In this document: piece after piece, positions 29,915-43,848 of the stretch
Layout of the letters: every line of letters starts with the position of its first letter
Position numbering within the stretch: position 1 is the stretch's first letter
Source of the DNA: Dipetalonema caudispina
Lineage: Eukaryota; Nematoda; Chromadorea; Rhabditida; Onchocercidae
Assembly (NCBI GenBank): GCA_013365325.1
Contig: JABVXV010000240.1
Coordinates: 34,032-98,031 of the forward strand
Direction of reading: 5' to 3'
Length of the DNA stretch: 64,000 nucleotides
Made by a program: the position numbers and the translations under genes
Notes under the pieces: generated by a model
What the model was told of the DNA's origin: nothing
The model's input: only the letters and a program-made list of their open reading frames with translations
Databases searched by the model: none

Positions 29915-32070
29915 GTATGATAGTTGATTGGTAAGTAGTTGAGCTGAAAATTGTTATTTAGTAGCAGTTATTATTATTGAACAGACAGGTTTAGGAAAAG
30001 GTAGGAGAAGAGGAAAAATTGGAAGAAGAAATGAAAGAGGAAGAGATGAAAAGAAGGAAGAATTGGAAAATATATATATGTTTATATACATCAATATTTT
30101 GCTATACAACATTGTGGTGGTAGTATTGAAATTATTGTAAATGATAATGTTTTTGTAATAAATGGGAAAATGTTATATATGGTATTGCTGAGATATTTTG
30201 TGGAAGGAAGAGGAAATTAATGTATGTCTATGTGTGTGTATGTGTGTATGTATGTATGTGTATGTATGTCGTTATAAAATATATGATATCATTTGCATAC
30301 TAATTCACCTATGAAAGTTTTTTTTTTTTTTTTTTTTTTTTTGCAAATTCAAAAAGTAAGATGAAAAGAAAAGAAGAAAAAAAATGGGACGTATATGAGT
30401 GAGAATTTTTTTTTTTTTAATAAGATAAAATTTTAATATTTATGATTAATATAAGGTAGAGAAAATTTGACAAATAATAATGATATGTAAAATTAATGAG
30501 ATAGAGAAGAGATAAGAGTAAAAATGATGATACATCGTTATGATCTTAATTAGAGAGAATAAATGTAAATTTTAGATTAATAAATGATTAATTATATATG
30601 TTGAGATATGATTAATTACTTGATGAATTTTCAAGAAAATAAGGGAATTCTTTGGGTTATGTAAAAAACGAAATATTCCTTTTGATTTTTTGAACGAGAT
30701 TAGGTTAAATTATAATAATTAAATTGTATTTGTGTTTTTTGATAAGTAGGAATGATACGTTCATTCATCTCAGATAGAACTATTAATTGAAATATTTCAT
30801 CAATAGCTAATTAATGTGAATTAATCATATTGACATAATTGATAATTCTTTTTATGTGTTTATCGAAGATGATATTCTGAAGGTGATATTCTTTTCTGGA
30901 GAAAGACTTATTAAAAAAATGAGGCAATTTCGTTTAGTTTTTTTTTTTTGGCTAAATCCGATATAAATTTTTATCAATTTAGTTTAAAATAATTTCAGGT
31001 TAAAAATGATAGAAATAAAATCATGAAGATGAAGTAGATTTTTTTTTTGTTAGAGTGAGATAAAGTCAAATAATTTGATGACATTAAATTATTTCAGGAA
31101 TAGTTTATATTAAATAACAGGTTATGAACGATGATCATCGGTTAGTAGAATCACTCTGAAATTATTGATAATCCTTTTATGCATCGATTTATTGATGTCA
31201 ACATACAACCATATAGTTTTATGCATGAGAATATTGCAATTTAAAGATATTTTACGATTGTATACATTGAATTGATTGTTACTCTCTGCATTACATTAGC
31301 TAAATTTCTTTCTTTAATTTTACATAAAATATTAACAAAATCTATAAAGCTTAAATAATTTTGATGAAAAACATTCATAAGATTTGTTAGTATATAATTT
31401 TATCTTTTTCATTTCTTCACAAAATAACTTAATATTTTCTTTCTGCAATATTTATTTTTCAAAATTATTAGCAAATATTAATTCTTTCATTTTTTTTTTT
31501 TTTTTATTCTCTTTATTGATATTATTTTAGTGGATAAAAGATGACTGCAATGTATTGAATGATTTTTGTTTCTATTCAATTGAACAATTTGTACTTGTTC
31601 ATTTAATTGAATGGTTATTATTATTTAGATCAAAATGTTTATTTTTTAAAATTTCATTCTTAATACTTTAAAAATTTTTTCATTGCACATTTTACGCTAG
31701 TAATTTATCTTATTAATTCTTACTAATTTTTGAAAATGATATATATATATAGTTGAATGAATTAATGTTATCAGTTGCAATGTGGAAAAATTGTCTTTTT
31801 TTTTAACATTCACATCTGATATATCATAAAGTTAATAGCAAATATTCCATTGCTTTGAATGTTTCAGGAAATGAGTTTAGTGTTTATTTAAATAATTTTT
31901 GATTATCCTATTGAGATTTATTATTTCATGACTTCTTTTTTAATATGACATTTGTAGTCTATTTAATGTTTGATGAAATTTCATACTTGTATCGATCAAT
32001 ATCGTTTATATCGATTGCTTTTACTTGTTATTGTATAAGTTATACTGAATTAATTGATATATACATATTT

Positions 32071-32074
32071 GCAG
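32071..32074 (+). promoter_or_regulatory. Candidate spliced-leader acceptor of ced-6
   Basis: The sequence ATATTTGCAG ends at 32074, 7 bases before the ATG at 32082. Confidence 0.5.
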
Positions 32075-32081
32075 GTATTAA

Positions 32082-35000
32082 ATGACTTCAAAGGGAAAGG
32101 AAATTTATAATACGATAAAACGTTCCCTTGGTTCTCAATCATTTGGCATTGCTAGTTCATCTAATCATACGAACGGAGTTCGTTATGCTGGTGGTACTTC
32201 ATCGAAATGGATACATCCACCTGGTATATATCATTTTTATCAATTTGTAGTTAATGACAATTTCCCTAATTATTTATTATTTTAATTTTCCTCGTTCAAA
32301 AATATTCCGTAAGGTAAATTCTACTGTTGCAGATGTATTATTAAATGGTCGTGTCGAATATTCCGTAAAAATGCTTGGTTTTGCGGAAGTATCGGAACCG
32401 AAAGGAACACATGTCATTCGGGATGCTATTCATGCTATACGGTTTCAACTACAAGTAATATTTTTTTTTCTGTAGACTTTCAATTCTCGCTTTTTAGTCT
32501 TTTATTTTTCACTACTTTTGAGGATTCTTTGATTTCCCTTCAGAATCATTTTCAGAAAAATAGTGGAGATCATGGAGTAATATTTTAGATCTTACAACTA
32601 TTTCATTTACTGCACTGTATATATAACATACTTCGGAACTCCGCTTTTCGGATCATAATTCGGATTTAATAAAAGACATCGAAGAATATTTTCGTGGCAA
32701 TCAGACAAAGATAAAGTTGTAAAGATAGTTTTACTTTTGCCAAGAATGAGTTTTACTCCTTCCACGCTCATATCGAGCAAAGTTCTTGAGTTTTACTGCT
32801 AGTGCCTAAATCCAAAAGTAAAATCCAAGGGTTAGCAGACTGTATCATGTACGCTTCTTAATGTTCTCAAACTAATTCAGGTAAGTCGAGGAGTTACGGG
32901 ACATTCGGGAGCAAAGCTTAAGAAGGTGGATTTGCAAATCAACGTAGATGGTTTAACAGTTATCGAAACAAAGACAAAAATGATTTTGTTCAAATATCCC
33001 CTTCACCGAATTTCCTTTTGTGCTGATGACAAACAGGTCATTTTTAATATAACCTTTTTTTTTTTAACGTTATGTGCTGGCAAAATAGTTGTTAAAAATT
33101 GATTTTGGTTTATGCATGATTTGTTCAGATCCAAAAAATAGCTCTATCGAGTAACTATTATCAAATTAACTATTTGATTGGGAATTAGTCGATGTTTTCT
33201 GATACTACCACGTTTTTGTGGCATTTTATTGTGGTAGACAATGTATTTTGTGTTTTTCCTTTGTACGAAACAAAAATGCCATGTTGCAGGATAAGAGGGT
33301 TTTTTCATTTATTGCCAAGGCTGAATCCTCTACTAGACATGACTGTTTCGTCTTTCTAAGTGAGAAATTAGCAGAGCAAATAACTCTCACTGTCGGAGAA
33401 GCTTTTGATCTTGCATATCAGGTAAAATTATCTAATAATTTTGATTGGCCTTAAATAGTACGAATTAGTAATTTGGGAGTTCATTTCATAATCAGAATTT
33501 TATGTACGTTTGATGAGTTCCACTATATTAGAGGAATTTGGTTTAAGCTTTATATGGTTCGTAAGGTTTTGATAACGAATATGAATGGACCTAATGCTTC
33601 AGACAAATTACAGATTTTAAAATATTTTAGCCGTAATATTTTGTCTAACACATGTATTGACATATGTTTGCTTCTCGTCTATTTTTTTTTACTGTTCCTT
33701 TCAGAAATTTCTGGAAAGAAATGGTCGAGATTTGGAAAATAAAAAACAAGTGATTATGTTAAGGAAGCGAATAGCAGAGCTGGAGCAGGAAAATAATGAG
33801 CTTAAGGAGAAGCTTTATGCGCAGCAAAATCAGAAGGTTCGTTGCTGCTCATTTTTCAGTACACGTTTCATTAGCATCTTAGAAGAGTCGTACAAGAATT
33901 TTCTTTTTCAAAAAATTTGAGAAAATTTTTTCCAGAATGTAGCATAAATATTTTTGACTAACTTACTTAGTTTTTAGGAGGATTCTGTGCCACCTCTACC
34001 AACTTCGCCGATGCCTCGTGAGCCACCTCCAGGAATCACGTCAAGTTTAATGAATGATGTAATACCCGCTATTGTTCCACCGCCAGCTATTCCACGGAGG
34101 CATCATGCAAATGTTGTTAATCCAAGTGACTCCACTGTGAATTTCCCACAGGTTCGATCCTAGCTATTTTTTTTCTAATTTAAAAATTTCGTTTCTAAAC
34201 CCTGATCAATAACTGATTAGACAAGACGTTTGACACTGTGAGCCTCTTTGGTTTAGAACATTATCGATTTGCTATATCCGCCGTAATCGAGCCACTATCA
34301 TCAAGTACCTCAGTGAAAGCTTTGGCATTCTTGGGCTTTATATCATTGACAAAAATTACCACCTTCATGGTTCCTTTTTCCTTTTGCTTTTGCGTTTTGC
34401 AGCAGCTTCATTAAATAGTATTTTTACCATTAAATTGCTTAGATAATGCAAGCTTTTGAAAGGAAAGTGGTGTTTTCTCAGCAAATCATTCCTTCCTATT
34501 TCATTCTTTTTAGCGTTATTAATGGTACGGATGGGGTAAATTATTCTGATCAGCAAATTTGTTAGAATTGGACCGAATAGATCCAGAATCGATTATTGAG
34601 ATTAAAGAAAATAGTTCCGGAGTAGGGATTTTATCTTGTAAATGAATTATTTTACTTCATGAAGACACCATTGACTAATGAACAATTTTTATTTGCTTAG
34701 TTATTTGATTAGAAATTATTTGACTTTGTTTCGCATCATAAATCGTTGCTTCCAGATGTCATTTTGCCACAGCAAATTTTAGGGCGCATCATGTTTACAA
34801 GATCTTTTGTAACAAGGGATTTTAGGGTCATGTATACTCGAGTTTTAAAACAAAATAGGTTGTACGAGTTAATGGCATTATCATTTATTTTCCCCCATAT
34901 TTCACAATTTGTAATTTCATTCATCCATATAAAGTGATTTGAAAGGTTCAGGTCGGAAGACGTCTAGAAAATTTGCAATTGGATAAAATGGAAGATTTAT

Positions 35001-35909
35001 TCGATGACGAATTTGATCCACGGGCAGACGAAAGAAAAAAAACAGCAGTAGGAGAGAAAAAAGAGAAAGATAAATTTGGCCTTGATCCCTTTGGGGATGA
35101 TTTCATGAACGATGTTCTTGTATGTCTTTTTGCACATTTCTTCTTCATCTTTGCTCAACTTTCGACCCAATGCTGTTATGTTTGATTCGTTGAAATATCA
35201 CAACAGTTCCAATTTTCCAAAGAAGACCACGTGATTACGCACGTGTCTAGTGGATTTTTGGTATATCTTTTCCAATCAATCTCTTTTCGTTTTGTCAGAG
35301 TTTGGAACGAAAGCCGATTTCCGATGTACCATCTACTTCAGAACACGAACCAACACCGGAACAGTTTGATAAAATGTTATCAATAGTAAGGATTTTGAAT
35401 CTTTTTTAAAGTAAGAGAGAAGTCAACTCAACATTGTATATTGAATAGATTAGTAGTAGTAATGGTAGAAATGCTATTATTTTCTTAAAATTGTAGTGAT
35501 TACCTTTTTCTTGAAAATTAAGGAAAAGAAGCTCAGGAATGATGAACTTATGAAAAGTTTTCATGACGCTTACAAGCTTTTTACATGGTGCATTTCCACG
35601 TCACAAGAACGATTCGAGACTTCCAAAGTTCTCTTTGGAATACCAGACTAAGTTCATAATTTGGCATCTAAGAAGGATGGCTTGTTTTTGATTATTTTGG
35701 GTTGTATATTTGTACATATTTTTGCTTTTCAGGTAGACAAACGATTAACAGAGCTACGAGATGGATTTGCATCGGGAATTTTAGCAATGGGTGATACGGG
35801 TGATGCAGCACGCGATCTGCATAACATTTATGGTGTACCAATTCAGTCTCCAGAAGCAAATACTGGTGAAAAGAATCAAGCAAAAGCTACGCAAAATGGT
35901 CATACTTGA
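32082..35909 (+). CDS. ced-6: Engulfment adaptor CED-6/GULP
   Basis: Nine exons, 32082-32223, 32333-32454, 32881-33036, 33290-33421, 33705-33836, 33978-34151, 34952-35119, 35299-35385 and 35733-35909, give 429 residues. A PTB domain spans about 44-185: [20 protein letters not shown] opens it, and the KFLERNGRD segment typical of CED-6 closes it. A coiled coil follows at about 193-225 ([19 protein letters not shown]), then a proline-rich segment (229-286) with PPLPTSP and REPPPG, and an acidic region with a DPF motif (331-333, [10 protein letters not shown]) of the kind that binds clathrin-adaptor appendages. CED-6 binds the NPxY tail of the receptor CED-1 and promotes clearance of apoptotic cells; GULP1 is the mammalian form. 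There are no frame breaks. An alternative last exon is possible at 35523-35651. Confidence 0.95.
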
Positions 35910-36901
35910 TCAGATTTTAAGCAGTTTTTGTTCGTTGAAAAATCACATCATGCCCACTGTATCCTACACATTTTACTCTGCCTGAAAAATATTTAAAAAA
36001 TGAGAGATAATTAAAGACATTTGTTGAGAAACAGACAATAGGAAGGCTCCTTTGCTGAAGCAGTAACCAAATGATCAACTTTGAGAAAGCGATATGTTTG
36101 CAAAATCAGCTTTGGTAAAAAAAGTGCTGTATACTTTGATAATTTCATGGCAACAAATGGAGCTAATGTAACTTCAAAAGTTGCATTTTTTCGTTTTTAT
36201 TGTTTGGTCTTATGGGATTTCTATGGTCGTTAAGCAATATATATTTAGTGTATTTGAGTGGATTTCAAAGACTTAATAATTTGAAGTAGTGTAATTTTAA
36301 GCTGAAGTTTGAAATTGTAATTCTTGAAATTATGTCTTGATTGTAAACAAATGCAATGCCAGCAATTGTTTCACCAGTTCTTTGCTCATAATCGCAAGTG
36401 ACCACAAATGATCGTTACTTTAGCGTAGCACATTTTGTGATTTCGGTAACATCACCCACATATTATATATACAATTATGATTCTTCCCAGATATTAACCT
36501 GAAAGAAGAACGTATTTTGTAGAATCCAGAAATCTGCCCTTCTAATTCTTCATAATTCCTTTGCCTTCTTTACACTTTATCACTTATCGTAGGGAATTTT
36601 ATCCTAAGATAAATTTCGCTTGCTTGTTCGTTTTTTCCTTTCTTTTTATAAATTTCTGACAGATTTCAGAAACAGTCCCCTAGCAAATGATTTGCTGCAT
36701 AATATTTGTATGACAATATCATTGAATGAAATATAATATCACTGATTGTACATTAGTCGCTTCCACTAATACACATTTATTGTCAATTTTTATTCAAAAG
36801 AAGGAATGATTGCAAGTATATCTTGCAATTCTAGAAAAAAAAAGAGATGGATTACCACGATTGCGTCATTTAAGTCAAGTAAAATTTATGGTTAAGCATG
36901 G

Positions 36902-37190
36902 GCTACTAGTTTTTTGGGATAAGGAGTGAATTAGGATAAGATTATTGTGTAGTGCAGTGAAGGAAAAATTTTAAGTTAACACCAACAATTTACGGAAACA
37001 ATTAACTTGGTAGCTATCGTGATCTTCTTTTGTTATGTATCGATTTTAGCAATTACTATGATACTTTTCGGCATGCGGGATAGCTTAACATCTGGCATAT
37101 CTGTAAGTATTGATAATAATGCATAATTGTCTTTAAGATATGAATTATGCTAGCATATACAATAGTATATTATCCCAAAAAACTTAGCTA
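36902..37190. repeat. Short element with inverted terminal repeats (MITE-like)
   Basis: The arms AGTTTTTTGGGATAA (36908-36922) and its exact reverse complement (37170-37184) are separated by about 250 bases. Pairing continues outward through GCTA after a 2-base indel. No clear target-site duplication is visible, so a transposon origin is tentative. Confidence 0.45.
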
Positions 37191-38282
37191 CAAGAATCTT
37201 TCAAGGAATCAACCGAAGTAAACAACCAAGCAAGCATCTTCCAAATTCCAAAGAATATTTCAATCCATGAGACGAGCATTTTCATAACAATCCGTGGCGT
37301 ATTTTTTGTAAAATTTCGTCATCTTTCCATTTTCCCTCGTTTTTTTCTTTTCTCCCTCTTCTCCCTGAGAGGAAGAAAAGGAAATGATGAGAGGGATGAT
37401 TGAAAAATGGATGCAAAGGATAGTGACAAATTAGGTGTGGTAGGAAGAAAAAGGAAAATAATCGATGAAAGAGTATGAAAGAGTGATAAAGATTGAGAAT
37501 GTAAGAGTTATAAGAGAGGAGAGATTTGCTAATGATTTAGAGTAATAAGAAAAAGAAAATAGTAGAATAAATGATAGGGAAAGATTGAGAGTAAAAAAAG
37601 GGGAAATTAATTGAATTGTTTAATTTCCAAATAGATTAGCATATTCATACAATTATTACTATTATTTATGTTAATAATTATATTTTTGTTTTTTATTTAC
37701 ATATTTATTTATTTACTAATAATATTCTTTTATTATTAAGTTTTTCATTTAATACATACTCAACTTACATACGTTTTCCTCTCATTTGTTTAATTGATTT
37801 ATTTACTCATTAATTTATTATTAGAATTTATTTGATTATTTTTATACGATACAATAGTTTATCAATAATTTAGTGTAATCATTAATGTATTAATTTTTCT
37901 TCTTACCTTTCTTTGATAGTTTAATGATTATATGATATTATTCGAATCATTTATTCTTTTTCTTCTTCTTTTTCATTAGCAATTCTTTTTGTTTACTCTT
38001 TTTTTTCTTTTGTTTGTAAAATTTTTTGAAATAACTATGCTTTGAGTTTCTTTTTCTTTTTGTTTCGAAGTACATCAAAAATCAGCAGTCTTGAATCAAA
38101 AAAATTTTTTTTTTTTTTTTTTTGATGATGATGATGACATTATTCCCGCATTTTATTATTTTCAGTTTTTTTTTTTTTTTTTTCTTCCATAACATTTGTT
38201 CTATCATGTTAGCGACGTTAAGAAGAAAAACAAAAAATTTCAATTTCTATTGACTGATACATAATTTGTACATTTTTTTTTT

Positions 38283-38286
38283 TCAG
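38283..38286 (+). promoter_or_regulatory. Candidate spliced-leader acceptor of the SSRP1 gene
   Basis: A long T run ending in TTTCAG stops at 38286, 37 bases before the ATG at 38324. Confidence 0.5.
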
Positions 38287-38323
38287 TATTTCACTGGTAA
38301 ATTTTCCGTTTTCAAATTTTAAT

Positions 38324-41300
38324 ATGACGGAACTGGAATACAACAATATCTACCAAGAGCATATGGGTATAATGGTAATTATTTTTTGTTATATTATAAT
38401 TTAACGGATAATTTGATTGTTAAAAAATATGTAGAAATGTTGGGGTAGGATGAATACTGTATAGATGAAGCAAGGTGCAAGCGATAATACGGTATCGACA
38501 AAGAGAGTTTGAAAGTGAAGTTATGCAGTTGTAATGTAGAGATTCAGAAAGTAAGTAAAAACTGAGTTGGGTAATTATAGCACTTGAAAGCTTGAACTAG
38601 ATAACGATGATGTTGGAACGTGATGAATAAGTTGTTTGAACTAGGTAATTAGAGCACTAAGACTTCGTAAATAAACACTTGAACTAGCTATATTATATAG
38701 CTTTTGAGCGAAGTTACTGTAACAACGAGTGTATTTGGGACTAAGAGGAAAATAATTATTGGGTAGTCATGTGAATATCAGTAATCTATACAGTTTTGGC
38801 TTACAATAGATTTGAACTAGGTTTACAAAAATTTGAGAAGTTGGAATTTCGATCATTTCGTCGGATTCATCAACCTTAATTGCTTCTTGCAGCATCATGG
38901 ACGCATCAAATTAGGCGATTCGCAAATAAACTTCAGAAATATTAGAAATAATCGCTTACAAACGATTGATTCATCAGAAATTGAAAAAATAGATTGGATG
39001 CGAGTTGGGAATAAACCTGGTGTGCGAATATGCCTATCTTCCGGAATTCGTCATCGTTTCGGTGGATTCGCTGAAAAGGTTGCAACAAAATTCTATTCTT
39101 TATATGGCAAAAATATTCATTCTAGGACCTGAAAGGACACTCCTTTTATCAACATTCTCTCTTTTTTATATTTTCCTGTCAATGGTTTGAATTTTTGTTT
39201 TATAGGACTTTGAAGAAATCAAAAAATTTGCTCTTGATAGGTGGAATATTGGTATTGATCAGGTTGAACAGTGCATCAAAGGTTGGAATTATGGGAGAGC
39301 GGAAGTGAAAGGTAAATTTTGTCTCCCCATGATTATCTGGTTTTTTTATTGTTCTAGGAACTTTTTTAAGTTCTTCAGTTTCTGTGGTTCTTTTTTCCTG
39401 GATTTCAAATGGCAGGTTTTTTTAATACACCATCTCAATTAATTTGTTACAGGGCAAGTACTCGAATTTGAAGTGGATGATAAGCCGTGCTTCGAAATTC
39501 CACTTAGTACTGTAAGCAATTGTACGGCTGGAAAAAGCGAAGCAGCTTTAGAATTCCATCAAAACGATGATTGTTCCATATCACTAATGGAAATGCGTTT
39601 TCATATTCCAACAGATCCAGACGCTGATGAAGATGTCGATCCAGTAGAGGTACTTTTCCTTGTTTCATTTAGTCGAACCAGTGTTATACGTTTATAAGAT
39701 TGACTTTTTCCTTTAAGGTAGTTAGGAACTTCTTGTTGGATTGCTTACAGAGTAAAATTTTTATTACTCTGTTTTGTTCTTCAGGTGACAGTCATCGAGA
39801 AAATATACCTTTTTTCTTCAGGAATTCCGACGTGCTGTAATGCAGTATGCTGGAATTGAGACGGAAACAGATCAACCGGTAGCGATTTTGCAACAGATTC
39901 TCTGCACAACTCCTCGGTAACAAAATTTTATTTGCTTCCAGTATCATGTGAAATGGGTTGAAGTGTGCAAAACAGTTCAAGTTTTCTATTTTAAAATCTC
40001 CAATAAAAATATTTGCAGTGGTCGATACGACATTAAAGTCTATCAGAACTATTTGTCGTTACATGGCAAAACTTATGATTACAAAATTCCGATTCGTACA
40101 ATAATGAGGCTATTTTTGTTGCCCCACAAAGATGGACGTCATATGTACTTCGTGGTAATTTTTCATTTATTCTGTTCTTTCTTTTGAATTTTCAAGCAGA
40201 AATACTCAAGAATGAGTAAACATTTTGTATATGCAGAATCATATGCTTCCTTTTTTATTTCTGGATTTTTAATTTTCACATTTAAGATCAGCTTGAATCC
40301 TCCAATTCGTCAAGGTCAAACTCGCTATCACTTCTTGGTTCTTGAATTCTCGAAAGACGAAGAAGTTGATCTGGACTTAGGTCTTACATCGTAAGCATTC
40401 AAGTACTTGAAGTTGATCATATGACATCTGTGCTTTCAACAGGATTTCAGGAATGGAATTTTATTAATGTTTTCAGTGAACAGCTAAAAGAACAGTACAA
40501 GGGGAAACTGGAAAAACGAATGAGTGGAACTGTGTTTGAAGTTGTTTCAAAGATATTTCGAGTTATGGTTGATATGAAGATTACCGTTCCCGGGAGCTTT
40601 GTTGGGTATTTATTTCTATTCTTATTATTGTCCGTGGTTTGCAATTCAAAAATATCATTCGAAAGAATATTGCGTAATTTGAAAATTTTCGTGTTTTTCT
40701 AGGCATTCTGGTACTCCAGCAGTCATGTGTGCTCACAAGCAAGCTTCAGGGTTTTTGTATCCGTTGGAAAAAGGATTTGTTTATGTTCATAAGCCACCGA
40801 TGTATATTCGCTTCGAAGAGGTGTTTACAATTTTTTAAATCTAAACAGGCCTTTCGAAACTATGCAAATTTCTCTACAAATTTTTTTTTTCAAATTTTTG
40901 AAGTTAGAATTGAACTGCGAGAAGTCAACTTCTTTGAGGAAATAAATTGTCAGCAATCTGTAAAGTCTTTTTTTTATGCTTCCATTCAATGCAAGCATGT
41001 TTTAATATATTGCAGATAAGTTGCGTTAATTTTGCTCGATCCGATGTGTCAACTCGTTCTTTTGACTTCGAAATTGAAATGAAAGGCGGCAGTTTACTGA
41101 TTTTCAATAGTGTTGAAAAGTTCGTCATTTATTAGTTCTTTACACTTTTTACATGCTTTATATATCTGTCACATCATAGTTTTATGTAGATTCGTAGCCA
41201 TTATTTCCGGTAACATTTCAGAGAAGAATACAATCGCCTGTTCGACTTCGTCAACAACAAACATTTAAGAATCAAAAATGCAAAGCGATTGGTTTGTTAT

Positions 41301-43517
41301 TGTTGAATAAGGCGTATTGATTTTCTGGGATAATTCATTACCGTTTCAAGGTTTCAGCCAAAATGATAAAAGGTTGAAATACATTGTAGGATAAACCAAC
41401 GTATACAGAAAATCTTGGCGATAGTGATGAAGAGTTGGATCCGTACAAAGAAACGCTGAAGCAAGAAGCAAGAAATAAAGAAGCGGCAGAAAGTGATGAC
41501 GATACCGACAGCGAAGATCGTTTGTGATTTTGCTTCCATAAATTTTCAGTCTTTGATAGGGGATAAAAGTGTATAGTTAATTTGCTTGTGGTCTTATTTC
41601 AGTCAATTCTAAATTTGCTGAAGTATCATAACTACCCTTCAAATAATATGATACTCTTTTGGTTACAGCTGCACATAACTTCTGGAAACGATACTGAGAC
41701 AGTGACTGTCAAATTAAATGTTAGCATTTAGATAACATTAAATCAATTTTTCTTCCTTTATTTGGTTCCATATTAGTATTTGCCAAAAACTTTTAGATGA
41801 TTATGATCTCGAAGAAGATCTGAAGAAAAGGAAACAAAGCTCATCTGAAGAATCAGGAAGTGAACCAGATGAAGAGTACGATAGTGATGCCGCTGAGTCG
41901 TCGGAAAGTGGTTCTGGTGATCACAAACGAAAGAAATCTCCAAAACCAAAGAAGAAGGTAGAAATTGCTTTCTCTTTACCGTCCAGTATTTTAAAAGCAA
42001 ATCAAATTTGTCGTTTTTAAGAAATAAAAATTTTCTCATTCGTCTTTTTATCATGATCGTGAAGTCCATTTTTTGTATTCGAACGAAATATACCTCAGTA
42101 GGTTATTGCAAAGGACAGAGGTGCAAAAATTTTTTATATTTTTTCATATATATTCGGATACTGGAAAGTTGCATACCACTTTTTACCCATAACTATGTAT
42201 AGGCATTAACAGTGAGCCTACATGAACTACTTGTTTCAAATGGTGAATTTTTATAGGATCTGTCGAAATCTACAAAAAGTGCTAGACGAGAAAAAAAGAA
42301 GAAAGATCCAAATGCTCCGAAAAAGCCACAGTCCGCATATTTCATTTGGTTTGGTGAAAATTACTCAAATTTCAAGAAAGAAGGCGTTTCTGTGACGGAG
42401 GCAGCACAAAGGGCTGGCAAGATGTGGAAAGAAATTGATGAGGAAATTAAAAAGGTACCATACTTTTCGTGGTGCTTTTTAGATTTAAATTTGGAATGGT
42501 TAGTTCGTTTTCCCAATACTTCGTAACTTAGACTTGATTTTTCTCCAGAAATATGAAGAAAGAGCGAAAGAAGATAAAGAAAGATATGCTCGCGAGATGA
42601 AAGAATATGTAGCAAGTGGAGGACCTGCATCTTCAGCCGCATCAACAAGTCTAACTAAAAAAGTAAAGAAGCCAAAACCAAGGTAATGCAAATTCCTTTT
42701 TTTCATATAAAAGTTGTCATAGCAGACAGTTTGTGAGTCTCTCAGCTTCCATATGCTCTGCCGTCCATAAACTCTTGAGATTTGGTTTTTAAGGTTTTTT
42801 TTTTAAAGTAATTTATTTGAGGACTTCAAGACATTTACTTCAACATGGTAAATATGAGAATACGTTATATACGTATATATGTGCTTATGTTTTTGTTTGT
42901 TTTTGCTTGCAAATTAGTTTTAGTTCGCCTGTGAAACTGCATTCGAAGCCGAAATCGAAGGAATATATTAGTGATACAGATAGTAGCAACGAGTCAAAGA
43001 AGGATAAGCAGGAGAAGGTTCGTTAGTTCACATTGTTCTACAGTTGTTCACATTGTTTTACATTCTGTCAAGTTGATAAGTTGACCGTTTTCAAAGTAAT
43101 GCTTAGGTAAAAATAAGGTGAGCAAGTTAAGTGTTGGATTTACATATTCATTGGCTTAACATCCAGTAGCTCGCAGGACAGGTGGCAAATATCATCAAAT
43201 GAGTTGTAATCGATCAGATAAATTTTTGATCAATGTTTAGGACAAATTATTCATAATTATTTACTTTTTGGACGGATCAACTATTTATTCAGTTTCCAAA
43301 TTATGAATTCTGAAGAAATAAATTAATCGCTTACTGTTTAGCTTCTGGGGAATGTAGTAATTATTTTTTTTAAATTTTAAAAATTACTCTTACCTCCATT
43401 TTCGGAGCAATTGTCTAATTCCTAAGATGAAAAAAAGAGAAGAAAAACTAAATCAATCGATTTCAGGACCTCAAATCGGAAAGTGATGAGAGCAGTAATG
43501 AAGATGACGATTCATAA
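38324..43517 (+). CDS. FACT histone-chaperone subunit SSRP1 (HMG-box)
   Basis: Seventeen exons give 689 residues: 38324-38374, 38893-39078, 39206-39311, 39453-39649, 39822-39916, 40019-40154, 40287-40390, 40477-40605, 40703-40820, 41016-41119, 41222-41291, 41390-41519, 41797-41957, 42257-42454, 42549-42682, 42918-43017, 43467-43517. Residues 1-175 match the SSRP1/Pob3 dimerisation and first PH region ([18 protein letters not shown]). Residues 210-430 are the tandem-PH histone-binding middle ([29 protein letters not shown]). An acidic segment follows ([15 protein letters not shown]). One HMG box occupies about 546-615 ([20 protein letters not shown]), then a Lys/Ser-rich acidic tail. With SPT16 it forms FACT, which loosens H2A-H2B during transcription and replication. 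C. elegans has two SSRP1 genes, hmg-3 and hmg-4; I do not choose between them. Exon 7 has an AAG acceptor. Confidence 0.96.
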
Positions 43518-43842
43518 GGATGGATAGGGGAATCGATCTCATTAATTTTGCATTGCATAAAGTCATTCTACAAAGTTTTTGTGTACTCTCATGTTCATAA
43601 ACTTTTGCATGCAACATTTTTGAACTCACACAATTGAATTAAGGCATTCAATGAAAGATATGAAAGAGAACTGCATAAATGAAAAAAATGAAGTCTTGAT
43701 GGTAATTGGTCCCTTCCAAATCAAGATTTCTGTTATCACTGTGATGTATCTAAAACAATTAAGCTTTTATCGTTTGAAGAATGAAAACTAGACCTTTTAT
43801 GGTTCAATTTTATATGATAGTTCGATGATTAATTAAGAGCAG

Positions 43843-43848
43843 AATAAA
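43843..43848 (+). terminator. Possible SSRP1 polyadenylation signal
   Basis: This is the first canonical AATAAA past the stop, about 325 bases downstream. Variant signals closer to the stop cannot be excluded. Confidence 0.35.

Larger units (their letters stand above)
35910..38286. other. Gap between ced-6 and SSRP1
   Basis: The first several hundred bases are probably the ced-6 3' UTR. An inverted-repeat unit lies at 36902-37190. Beyond 37.3 kb there are purine-rich and then T-rich tracts running up to the SSRP1 acceptor at 38286. I see no coding exon with homology. Confidence 0.55.

Noticed and set aside
37061..37129. Small plus-strand frame starting MILFGMRDS
   Set aside because: It is only about 22 codons long, and joining it to SSRP1 exon 1 through the 38286 acceptor meets a stop codon, so it cannot extend that protein.
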